From an uncultured bacterium (GTDB taxonomy: Bacteria > Actinomycetota > Coriobacteriia > Coriobacteriales > Coriobacteriaceae): DNA of 64,000 nt. The DNA lies in contig CAJMPU010000007.1 of assembly GCA_905215505.1 (NCBI GenBank), forward strand, positions 1-64,000. The letters run 5' to 3'. Below are positions 34,621 through 42,339 of this stretch, one piece after another (the stretch's first letter is position 1; the number at the start of each line of letters is the position of its first letter). The translations under genes were made by a program, and so were the position numbers. The notes beneath the pieces are model-generated. The model made no database searches. It was not told where the DNA came from and saw only the letters and a list, made by a program, of their open reading frames with translations.

Positions 34621-36018
34621 TTAGGCGCGCTCGAGGAAGGCCTTGTAGCCGCGGTAGGCCTCGTAGATGTCGGCCTTGTTGGCGACCTCCCACAGGGCAT
34701 GCATGGACAGGACGGCAACGCCGGAGTCGATGACGTTCATGCCGTATTTGGCCATGATGTAGGCGATGGTGCCGCCGCCGCCCGCGTTGACGCGACCGAG
34801 CTCGCAGGTCTGGAAGTCCACGCCGGCCTCGTCCATGATGTCGCGGACGAGGGCCACGTACTCGGCGTCGGCGTCGTTAGATCCGCCCTTGCCGCGGCTG
34901 CCCGTGTACTTGTTAAAGCACAGGCCGCGACCCATGAAGGCGGCGTTCTTGGTCTCGAACTTGCCGGCGTAGCCCGGGTCGAAGCCGGCGGACACGTCGG
35001 AGGAGAGCATACGGCTGTGGGCGAGTGCGCGGCGCAGGGCCAGCGGGCTATCCTCGCCGGCGAGCGTCATGATCTCGGCGACGGTGTTCTCGAAGAAGCG
35101 GCTCGTCATGCCGGTGGCACCCACGGAACCGATCTCCTCCTTGTCGACGATGAGTGTGATGCTCGTGCGCTCCACGTTGGCGACGTTGATCTGGGCGAGC
35201 ATGGACGGATAGGCGCAGACACGATCGTCGTGGCCATAGCCCAGAATCATGGAGCGGTCGAGGCCCATGTCGCGGGCCGGGCCGGCGGGCACGACCTCGA
35301 TCTCGGCAGAGAGGAAGTCCTCCTCCTCGACGTCGTACTGCTCCTTGAGGATGTCCAGGAACATCTGCTTGACGGGCTCCTTGGGGGCGTCCTTGTCGTC
35401 CTCATCAAACTTGACGGGACGGCCGCCCACGATTACGTCGAGGATTTCGGCGTCGACGGCGTCCTTGGCGGGCTTGGCCATCTGCTCGCTCGAGAGGTGG
35501 ATCAGCAGGTCGGAGATGGTAAAGACCGGGTCGTCTGCCTTGTCGCCGATGTTGATGTCGACGGTGGTGCCGTCCTTTTTGCAGATGACGCCCACGAGTG
35601 CAAGCGGGGAAGCGACCCAGTGGTAGCTCTTGACGCCGCCGTAGTAGTGCGTGTCGAGGTAGGCCATGTCGCCGGCCTCGAAGGCGGGGTTCTGCTTAAG
35701 GTCCAGGCGCGGCGAGTCCACGTGGGCGCCCAGGATGTTAAAACCCTGCTCGAGCGGGGCGGCGCCCAGGTTGACGAGCATGAGGTCCTTGCCGTGATTG
35801 GCGGCGTACACCTTGTCGCCGGCCTTGAGCGCGCGGCCCTCGGCGATCACGGTCTCCAGATTGACGTAGCCCGCCTCCTCGGCCATCTTGATACCGGTCT
35901 TGACGCACAGGCGCTCGGTCTTGTTCTCACTCAAAAACTGCTTATAGCCGCGGCAAAGCTCCTCGAGCTCCTCGATCTGCTGTGGCGTGTACTTTTTCCA
36001 TGCGCAGGGACGCTCCAT
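34621..36018 (-). CDS. M18 family aminopeptidase
   Basis: Cytosolic dinuclear-zinc aminopeptidase of the ApeB/LAP4 type, acting on peptides with acidic N-termini in characterised members. Metal and catalytic motifs are visible: GAHVDSPRLD, DKEEIGSVGATG (the catalytic Glu pair), SSDVSAG, and NAGGGGTIAYIMAKYG near the C-terminus followed by SMHALWE with the last metal His. I start at the ATG at 36018 after AGGAG; a longer frame upstream is antisense to polA. 465 residues, normal. It probably shares a transcript with yaaA unless palindrome C terminates. Confidence 0.93.
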   Translation of the reverse strand: MERPCAWKKYTPQQIEELEELCRGYKQFLSENKTERLCVKTGIKMAEEAGYVNLETVIAEGRALKAGDKVYAANHGKDLMLVNLGAAPLEQGFNILGAHVDSPRLDLKQNPAFEAGDMAYLDTHYYGGVKSYHWVASPLALVGVICKKDGTTVDINIGDKADDPVFTISDLLIHLSSEQMAKPAKDAVDAEILDVIVGGRPVKFDEDDKDAPKEPVKQMFLDILKEQYDVEEEDFLSAEIEVVPAGPARDMGLDRSMILGYGHDDRVCAYPSMLAQINVANVERTSITLIVDKEEIGSVGATGMTSRFFENTVAEIMTLAGEDSPLALRRALAHSRMLSSDVSAGFDPGYAGKFETKNAAFMGRGLCFNKYTGSRGKGGSNDADAEYVALVRDIMDEAGVDFQTCELGRVNAGGGGTIAYIMAKYGMNVIDSGVAVLSMHALWEVANKADIYEAYRGYKAFLERA

Positions 36019-36184
36019 GACGCAGGCTCCTTTCGGATCGATCGTGCTGGTTGATGTACCGTGAGCCATCGTATCACGCGCGGGCCCGCGGCGGCAGGGG
36101 AGCCTGATGTGCGGTGGTCGCGGGGCGGGGAGCGTGTAAACTGGAGTGAGCAAACCGTGCCCAGCCCAAAGCGAGGTATTCAAT

Positions 36185-38932
36185 ATGTCTGACAAGCGCC
36201 GCACCTTTGCCGTTATCGACGGCAACTCGCTCATGCATCGCGCCTTCCACGCCGTGCCGCCCACCATGAACGCGCCGGACGGTCGTCCCACCAACGCGAT
36301 CTTTGGCTTTTTGAATATGTTCCTCAAGATGATTGACGCCTTTAACCCCGACGGCGTGGTCGTGGCGTTTGACAAGGGCAAGCCGCGCGTGCGCATGGAG
36401 ATGCTGCCGCAGTACAAGGCCCAGCGCCCGCCCATGGACCCCGATCTGCACGCGCAGTTTCCGATGATCAAGGAGCTGCTCACCGCGCTTAACGTGCCAA
36501 TTCTGCAGTCCGAGGGCTGGGAAGGCGATGACATCCTGGGCACTATGGCGCGCCTGGGCGAGCAGGCCGGCTGTGACATGCTGCTGGTGACCGGTGATCG
36601 CGATATGTATCAGCTCGTGACCGAGCACGTCAACGTGGTCTCGACCCGCAAGGGCCTGTCCGACGTGGCGATCATGACGCCCGAGAGCGTGGACGATCTG
36701 TATCACGGCATCACGCCGGCGCTCGTGCCCGACTTTTATGGTCTGAAGGGCGACACGTCCGATAACATCCCCGGCGTGCCGGGCATCGGCCCCAAAAAGG
36801 CGAGCGCGCTCATTGCGCAGTACGGTAGCCTGGACGAGGTCATCGCACACGCCGACGAGGTCAAGGGCAAGATGGGCGAAAACCTGCGCGCGCACATCGA
36901 CGACGCGCTGCTGAGCCGTAAGGTGGCGACCATCCGCACCGATGCACCCGTTGAGCTCGATTTTGAGGCGACGTCCTTCCCGGCGTTTTCTGCCGATGAG
37001 GTTTCCGCGGCGCTGGGTACGCTCGGTATCACCGCCATGCAGAACCGTTTCTTGGCGCTGATCGGCGGCGAGGGCGGGGCTGCTGCCTCCAGTGTGTTTG
37101 AGATGCCCGCGATGGTTCGCGCGGCCGCCGGCGATGCTGACGCGCTTGGTGCCGTTGCGGCTGAGGTCTCCCGTGCGATTGGTGCCGGTGAGTGGGTCGC
37201 CGCCGTGGTGGACGACGACAAGGAAGAGGGGGCGCTCTTTGGACTGACGCGCACGCTGTGGTTGGCGACGTCCAAGGGTCTGTTCTCGCTCGAGGAGGGC
37301 GACAGCGGTCCGGCGACTGAGGTTGAGGGCTTCAACTTCGTCCACGGCGTGATTGCCGGCGTGCTCGCGCGTCTGTTTATGGAGGGTCGCGTGGCGAGCC
37401 CGGATATGAAGGCACTGTTGCACGAGCTTTCGCCCATCGATTCTTCTGAGCCCGAGCTCATGGATCCGCTGGCAGTCGATTCTACGCGCATCTTCGATAC
37501 CGTGGTTGCCGCCTACCTGCTGGATTCCGACCGCTCCGAGTTCGATGAGGCGTATCTGGCCGATACCTATCTGCAGATGACGCTGCCTGCGGCGCGCGGT
37601 GCAGAGGGTGCCGGCGAGGACGCTCCTGCGCCCGCCGCTCGCACGGCGGCCTTGACGCTGGCGCTGGTCGCACCGCTGCGCGAGTGCATGGCCCGCGAGA
37701 ATGCCGCCAACGTGTTCGATGGTATCGAGATGCCACTCGTGCCGGTGCTTGCCAAGATGGAGCGCGCGGGCATGCTCGTGGACCCCGACCGCCTGCACAG
37801 TTTGTCCGAGGGTCTGGCGACCCAGATTGCCGAGGTCGAGCGCAGCATTCGCGACCTGGCGGGTGACGAGACCTTTAATATTGGCAGTCCCATGCAGCTG
37901 TCGCACGTACTCTTTGATGTGATGGGGCTTCCGACCAAGGGCCTCAAGAAGACCAAGCGCGGTTACTATTCGACCAACGCCAAGGTGTTGAGCGATCTTG
38001 CCCGCGATCACGAGATCGTGCGCCTGATTTTGGACTGGCGTGAGAAGTCCAAGATTAAGTCGACCTATCTGGACACGCTAGGTCCGCTGCGCCGTGGTGA
38101 TGGTCGTGTGCACACCACGTACAACCAGACCATCACCGCGACGGGACGTCTGTCTTCGAGCGACCCGAACCTACAGAACATCCCGACTCGCTCGGAGCTG
38201 GGGCGTACCGTCAAGACGGCGTTCTCGGCGGGCGAGGGCAGCGTCTTTCTGGCGGTGGACTACTCGCAGATCGAGCTGCGCCTACTCGCGCATCTTTCGG
38301 GTGATGAACATCTGGTGCGTGCCTTTAACGAGGGCGAGGACTTCCATGCCGAGACGGCCGCGCGCGTATTTGGCGTGCCGGTGTCCGAGGTAACGCCCGA
38401 CCTACGCAGCCGCGCCAAGGCCGTGAACTTTGGCATTGTGTACGGCCAGCAGGCCTACGGCCTGTCGCAGTCGCTGCATATCTCGATGGCCGAGGCACGC
38501 GATATGATCGATCGCTACTACGAGGCCTACCCGGGCGTGCGCACGTTCCTCGATAATGTGGTGGCGCGTGCCAAGCAGACGGGCTACGCCGAGACCATGT
38601 ACGGTCGCCGTCGCCACATTCCGGAGCTCAAGGCCAAAAACCCGCAACTCCGTGGCTTTGGTGAGCGCACGGCCATGAACCATCCCATGCAGGGCACCGC
38701 GGCTGACATCATCAAGATCGCCATGGCCCGCGTAAGCCGCCGCCTGGAAGAAGAGGGCTTTGCCGCCCACATGATTCTGCAGGTACACGACGAACTAGAC
38801 TTTGAGTGCCCCGTCGACGAAGTCGAGCGCCTCACCGCCATGGTCCGCGACGTCATGGAGCACGTAGTAGACCTCCGCGTACCGTTGATTGCCGAAGCCA
38901 GCACCGGCATAACCTGGGCAGACGCGAAATAG
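36185..38932 (+). CDS. polA: DNA polymerase I
   Basis: Repair and Okazaki-fragment polymerase. Residues 1-290 form the 5'-nuclease domain (VIDGNSLMHRAFHA, WEGDDILGTMA, TGDRDMYQLV, GVPGIGPKKA). The central region (about 320-500) has the 3'-5' exonuclease fold, but the DxE motif is not seen (VVDDDKEEG), so proofreading is probably lost, as in Taq and many Gram-positive PolI. The polymerase domain has motif A (FLAVDYSQIELRLLAHLSG), motif B (RSRAKAVNFGIVYG) and motif C (LQVHDELDFE). 915 residues; ATG at 36185 after GAGG. Confidence 0.96.
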   Translation: MSDKRRTFAVIDGNSLMHRAFHAVPPTMNAPDGRPTNAIFGFLNMFLKMIDAFNPDGVVVAFDKGKPRVRMEMLPQYKAQRPPMDPDLHAQFPMIKELLTALNVPILQSEGWEGDDILGTMARLGEQAGCDMLLVTGDRDMYQLVTEHVNVVSTRKGLSDVAIMTPESVDDLYHGITPALVPDFYGLKGDTSDNIPGVPGIGPKKASALIAQYGSLDEVIAHADEVKGKMGENLRAHIDDALLSRKVATIRTDAPVELDFEATSFPAFSADEVSAALGTLGITAMQNRFLALIGGEGGAAASSVFEMPAMVRAAAGDADALGAVAAEVSRAIGAGEWVAAVVDDDKEEGALFGLTRTLWLATSKGLFSLEEGDSGPATEVEGFNFVHGVIAGVLARLFMEGRVASPDMKALLHELSPIDSSEPELMDPLAVDSTRIFDTVVAAYLLDSDRSEFDEAYLADTYLQMTLPAARGAEGAGEDAPAPAARTAALTLALVAPLRECMARENAANVFDGIEMPLVPVLAKMERAGMLVDPDRLHSLSEGLATQIAEVERSIRDLAGDETFNIGSPMQLSHVLFDVMGLPTKGLKKTKRGYYSTNAKVLSDLARDHEIVRLILDWREKSKIKSTYLDTLGPLRRGDGRVHTTYNQTITATGRLSSSDPNLQNIPTRSELGRTVKTAFSAGEGSVFLAVDYSQIELRLLAHLSGDEHLVRAFNEGEDFHAETAARVFGVPVSEVTPDLRSRAKAVNFGIVYGQQAYGLSQSLHISMAEARDMIDRYYEAYPGVRTFLDNVVARAKQTGYAETMYGRRRHIPELKAKNPQLRGFGERTAMNHPMQGTAADIIKIAMARVSRRLEEEGFAAHMILQVHDELDFECPVDEVERLTAMVRDVMEHVVDLRVPLIAEASTGITWADAK

Positions 38933-38966
38933 GAAAGCAACCACAGTTCCAAAGTAACCAAAAAGA

Positions 38967-39000
38967 GAAGGACGCCCCTCATCAACAAGGAGCGTCCTTC
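38967..39000. terminator. Bidirectional terminator between polA and the HAD gene
   Basis: GAAGGACGCCCC pairs with GGAGCGTCCTTC. The A-run before it (AAAAAGA) becomes a T-run on the - strand, so it suits the - strand gene best; the + side tail is GTTCAATT. Confidence 0.75.
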
Positions 39001-39068
39001 GTTCAATTAAATTCAGCCAAAGTATCTAGGCGCCAAGACGCCATCTAGGCGGCAGACAAGTAAACCTA

Positions 39069-39198
39069 GGGCCTGGCCGGGCGGCACGGGTTAACTTTTC
39101 GTAGATTCCGCACGCAAAGAAAGCCACTTAATGTGGCTTTCGTCTTGCGCAGGACCTGACCGAGCGAAAAAGTTAACCCGTGCCGCCCGGCCAGGCCC
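39069..39198. repeat. Perfect 31-bp inverted repeat with nested hairpin (palindrome B)
   Basis: Arms 39069-39099 (starting GGGCCTGGCC) and 39168-39198 are exact reverse complements. Inside the 68-base loop is a second perfect stem, GAAAGCCAC (39119-39127) with GTGGCTTTC (39133-39141). It lies between convergent polA and the HAD gene, where a terminator already exists. Confidence 0.88.
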
Positions 39199-39208
39199 GA
39201 TGGGACAG

Positions 39209-40036
39209 CTACCGAGCCGCCAAGATGGCGTCGATGAGCGTCAGTACGCCCCCGTCGTTGTTACTCGGAATGCGCCACTTAGCATGCGCGTTCATATGCT
39301 CCTCGGCATTGTCCACGATAAAGCTGTGACCGACGCGCTCGAGCATGGGGATGTCGTTGTAGGTGTCGCCCACGGCGGCGGCATCGGCGATATCAATGCC
39401 GAGCTGCTCGCACAGATGCGCGACGCCGGCGCCCTTGTCGACACCCAGGTTCATAAAGTCGATCCACTCGCGCCCGGCGTTGGTGACGTAGAGCTTGTCC
39501 GAGAACTCGGGGCTATAGGTCTCGCGGAAAGCGGGCTCGGCGTCGTAGCCGGGGAAGAAGACCGAAATCTTGTTGGACTCGAAATCAATGCCCTCAAAGC
39601 TGTCGACGTAGTTGATTGTGTTGTAGTAGACGCTGATCTCGTCGTGGTACTGATGGTCGCGGGCAAGCACGTAGAACTCGTCGTAGCAGCACAGGACGGG
39701 AACGGCGCGCGGGTCCTCCGAGGCACGAGCGAGCACCTGCTGATACAGCGCCACGTCGATATTGCTCTTATAGATATAGTTGCCGCGATAGATGACGCAG
39801 GCTCCGTTGTCGGGACAAAAGGCGAGGCGGTTCTTGATGCCCTCGAACATCTCTTCGAGCTTGGGGGCTGGACGTCCGCTGGCGGGGCAGAATACGATGC
39901 CGGCGTCGGCGAGCTTGTCCAAGCGCTCATCAAGACCCTGCGGCAACACGCGCTCGTCGGTCAGCAGCGTTTTGTCCATGTCGACGGCGATGAGCTTAAT
40001 GTTTCCGATATTGGCGTCCGATTCGTAAGTTTGCAT
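39209..40036 (-). CDS. Cof-type HAD-IIB phosphatase
   Basis: Haloacid-dehalogenase phosphatase of the Cof/YidA group, usually acting on sugar phosphates or flavin/pyridoxal phosphates. Motif I is LIAVDMDKTLL with the nucleophile Asp near residue 19. Motif II is CPASGRP, motif III has the conserved Lys in VDKGAGVAHLCEQLG, and motif IV is AVGDTYNDIPML. The C2B cap lies between residues about 95 and 200. 275 residues; AAAGG precedes the ATG. The substrate cannot be deduced. Confidence 0.9.
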   Translation of the reverse strand: MQTYESDANIGNIKLIAVDMDKTLLTDERVLPQGLDERLDKLADAGIVFCPASGRPAPKLEEMFEGIKNRLAFCPDNGACVIYRGNYIYKSNIDVALYQQVLARASEDPRAVPVLCCYDEFYVLARDHQYHDEISVYYNTINYVDSFEGIDFESNKISVFFPGYDAEPAFRETYSPEFSDKLYVTNAGREWIDFMNLGVDKGAGVAHLCEQLGIDIADAAAVGDTYNDIPMLERVGHSFIVDNAEEHMNAHAKWRIPSNNDGGVLTLIDAILAAR

Positions 40037-40310
40037 AAAAGCGAGCCTTTCGTTTCGAAATTGTTTCAGATGTTATAACCATCAACTCGTAGTCAGGCGT
40101 ATTTTCGCAGGAACGGAGCGTATTTGCACCACGCTTCACAAAGTAATGAAAAAACTTTTCAGAAATTTGAATTTGTCGCTTGTGCTGCGGGCACTTTAGC
40201 GTAATATAGCGACCATCGAAAACGGAGACGGCAAAAGAGCCGCTTACCGAGGAAAAGGTACCGTTTACGATATTTGAATTGCGCCCGGCGATAGGTGAAA
40301 GGAGAGGCAG
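40037..40310. other. HAD-argG intergenic region, left part
   Basis: No gene supported. It should hold the - strand HAD promoter and the + strand argG promoter. A short palindrome TGAAAA-AAC-TTTTCA (40147-40161) could be an operator (for example ArgR), but it does not match an ARG box closely. Confidence 0.5.
40180..40207 (+). promoter_or_regulatory. Candidate argG-leader promoter
   Basis: TTGTGC (40180-40185) and TAATAT (40202-40207) are 16 bases apart, about 100 bases upstream of the leader ORF. Confidence 0.55.
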
Positions 40311-40385
40311 ATGCAGTTCGTAAAGATCATCACTACTGCAGACAATGCCATCCGACGCCAGCGCGCAATTTCCCGACGACGATAA
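40311..40385 (+). CDS. Arginine-rich 24-residue leader peptide upstream of argG
   Basis: A strong ribosome site (AAAGGAGAGG) precedes an ATG opening a 24-codon ORF. Its last ten residues are RRQRAISRRR, six Arg in ten, and four of these use CGA, a codon the neighbouring GC-rich genes rarely use. It ends in TAA at 40383-40385. argG, an arginine biosynthesis gene, starts 206 bases downstream. This is the layout of an amino-acid attenuation leader, where ribosome stalling on Arg codons would report charged tRNA-Arg. The function is inferred; the ORF, its SD and its composition are seen. Confidence 0.72.
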   Translation: MQFVKIITTADNAIRRQRAISRRR

Positions 40386-40538
40386 CAATCGTCTCTGTCC
40401 GCATGGGGCGAATTGCCTCAACAGAGTCATTTTGAGGTCGTTGGGTTTTAGCACGATATAAACGCATGTTTCTAGGGCATGCTGTGCTGCTTTTTGCTAT
40501 TTAACCTGATATTGCACGGTTTTTTGACCTCGAAATGA
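40378..40538 (+). promoter_or_regulatory. Alternative RNA helices and terminator-like hairpin of the argG leader
   Basis: Helix 1 is GACGAT/ATCGTC (40378-40383 with 40388-40393) and contains the last leader codons. Helix 2 is CCTCAA/TTGAGG (40416-40421 with 40432-40437). Helix 3 pairs 40427-40439 with 40526-40538 over 13 pairs (one G-U) and excludes helix 2. Within it lies a two-part hairpin (AGCAC-GCATG with CATGC-GTGCT, 40450-40488) followed by TTTTT. Mutually exclusive helices plus a terminator fit attenuation. Confidence 0.55.
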
Positions 40539-40590
40539 CTTGCAACTGACCGATGTTCTAACTAGCTACCAAGGGCGAAAGGAAACAGCC

Positions 40591-41817
40591 ATGAGCAAGG
40601 AAAAAGTCGTTCTCGCATATTCCGGTGGTCTTGATACATCCGTATGTGTCAAGTGGCTCCAGGACGAGAAGAATCTCGATGTCGTTTGCGTCTGCGGCAA
40701 CGTGGGCCAGGAGGAGACCGGCTTGGATGCCAAGAAGCAGAAGGCGCTTGACCTGGGCGTTCTCGATTGCCAGGTGCTCGACCTGCGCGACGAGTTCTCC
40801 GATGAGTTCCTGACTAAGGCCATCGCCGCAAACTCCATGTACGAGAACAAGTACCCGCTGCTCTCCGCGCTGTCTCGCCCGCTGCTCGCCAAGAAGCTTG
40901 TCGAGGTCGCTCACGAGTTTGGCGCGACCTACGTCGCCCACGGCTGCACCGGCAAGGGTAACGACCAGGTTCGTTTTGAGGCTGCCGTCAAGGCCCTCGA
41001 CCCCGAGCTTAAGGTTATCGCCCCGGTTCGCGAGTGGGATCTGAAGTGCCGTCCCGATGAGGTTGCCTATGCTCACGCCCACAACGTGCCGGTTCCCGAG
41101 GGCGCCAACGACAACCCCTATTCCATCGACGACAACCTGTGGGGTCGCGCCATCGAGTGCGGTCACCTGGAGGATCCCTGGAACGAGCCGCTCGATGACG
41201 CCTGGGTTATGACCAAGAACCCCGAGGACACGCCGGACACCCCGACCTACACCGAGATTGAGTTTGAGGCGGGCAAGCCCGTCGCCGTCGATGGCAAGAA
41301 GATGAAACTCTCCGAGATCGTCATCGCCCTCAACAAGATTTCAGGTGACAACGGTTTTGGCCGTCTCGACCTGGTCGAGGATCGTCTGGTGGGCCTCAAG
41401 AGTCGCGAGTGCTACGAGGTTCCTGGCGCCCTGACGCTCATCACCGCCCACAAGGCGCTCGAGGACATCTGCGTCGAGGGCGACCTGCTCAAGACCAAGA
41501 TTAAGCTCGAGCAGGATTGGGCCACCGCCGTGTACAACGGCCAGTGGTACAGCCCGCTCAAAAACGCGCTCGATGCCTTTATGGCCGACACCCAGAAGTT
41601 CGTGACCGGCACCGTCCGTCTGAAGTTCTTTAAGGGCAACTGCCATGTCGTCGGCCGCAAGAGCCCGTTTAGCCTGTATGACTACGGTCTGGCTACCTAC
41701 GACCGCGACACTACGTTTGACGAGAAGGCCAGCGCCGGCTTTATCGAGATCGATACGCTGTCGCTCAAGACGTGGGCTAAGGTCCAGGGCCCCAGCTCTG
41801 CTGCCGCCCAGGCCTAG
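40591..41817 (+). CDS. argG: Argininosuccinate synthase
   Basis: Joins citrulline and aspartate with ATP to make argininosuccinate. The N-terminal PP-loop is AYSGGLDTSVCVKWL (residues 8-22). Family segments HGCTGKGNDQVRFE, YSIDDNLWGRAIE and DRLVGLKSRECYE are complete. 408 residues. The ATG at 40591 follows GAAAGGA. It is preceded by the arginine-rich leader and followed, 522 bases later, by argH. Confidence 0.97.
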   Translation: MSKEKVVLAYSGGLDTSVCVKWLQDEKNLDVVCVCGNVGQEETGLDAKKQKALDLGVLDCQVLDLRDEFSDEFLTKAIAANSMYENKYPLLSALSRPLLAKKLVEVAHEFGATYVAHGCTGKGNDQVRFEAAVKALDPELKVIAPVREWDLKCRPDEVAYAHAHNVPVPEGANDNPYSIDDNLWGRAIECGHLEDPWNEPLDDAWVMTKNPEDTPDTPTYTEIEFEAGKPVAVDGKKMKLSEIVIALNKISGDNGFGRLDLVEDRLVGLKSRECYEVPGALTLITAHKALEDICVEGDLLKTKIKLEQDWATAVYNGQWYSPLKNALDAFMADTQKFVTGTVRLKFFKGNCHVVGRKSPFSLYDYGLATYDRDTTFDEKASAGFIEIDTLSLKTWAKVQGPSSAAAQA

Positions 41818-41970
41818 CGCCTCCTTCCTTTGGTATCCGCGCGGCCCATCCGCGTGATACATAACGGGCGCATGGGGTCCCTACCTTTCGTTATGCTTGC
41901 TGACACTTCTTAACATCGGTGGCCCCTACGTTCCGCCCGCATATATGATGCCGCGTCTGCGGCTGAGTCC

Positions 41971-42000
41971 GAGCCCCGCCGGGGTTGTCCGGCGGGGCTC
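41971..42000 (+). terminator. Strong hairpin between argG and argH
   Basis: GAGCCCCGCCGG and its exact complement CCGGCGGGGCTC form a 12-pair stem with loop GGTTGT. What follows (CTCCTATCAATTTG) has no T-run, so it may pause or stabilise RNA rather than terminate. Its 3' side carries an anti-SD-like GCTCCTCCT. Confidence 0.55.
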
Positions 42001-42050
42001 CTCCTATCAATTTGACGGCCCTGCGCCTATATATATGGGGAGTATCCATT

Positions 42051-42221
42051 ATGTTCAATGCTATCGCGCATGCTTTACTTGCCCTCGCGCCCGAGTTCGA
42101 TGCTGCAAAGGTCGAGGACGTTCCTATGAGCCTAAAGGCCTGGATCGATGGTTCGCAGGGCAACATCCGGAGGGAGACGTTGGGCGCCAAGTGCATGGCG
42201 CGTCACTTCTTTGCAAATTAG
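42051..42221 (+). CDS. Possible 56-residue protein between argG and argH
   Basis: GGGGAG precedes an ATG with eight-base spacing, and the frame runs 56 codons. The product has a hydrophobic start (MFNAIAHALLALAPEF) and a polar remainder (SLKAWIDGSQGNIRRETLG), with no motif I recognise. A TATATAT run just upstream could be a -10. It is small and unproven, but the SD, composition and position in an otherwise empty 522-base gap support translation. Confidence 0.4.
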   Translation: MFNAIAHALLALAPEFDAAKVEDVPMSLKAWIDGSQGNIRRETLGAKCMARHFFAN

Positions 42222-42339
42222 CTATATGGCCTCGCACATGGTGGGGAATATGCAAAACTAGCGGTTGAGAAATCGCTTTAGCGACAGGGCGCATTGCTTT
42301 GGGCGCTTGTTTTGGGATTTGATGAAAGGGGACGGTTCC

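Noticed and set aside
39996..40454. 152-codon - strand frame covering the argG leader
   Set aside because: It overlaps the start of the HAD gene and the leader region, has no ribosome site and shows no protein-like composition.
42012..42035. TTGACG and TATATA as a promoter of the small ORF between argG and argH
   Set aside because: The spacing of about 10 bases is too short for a sigma-70-type promoter.
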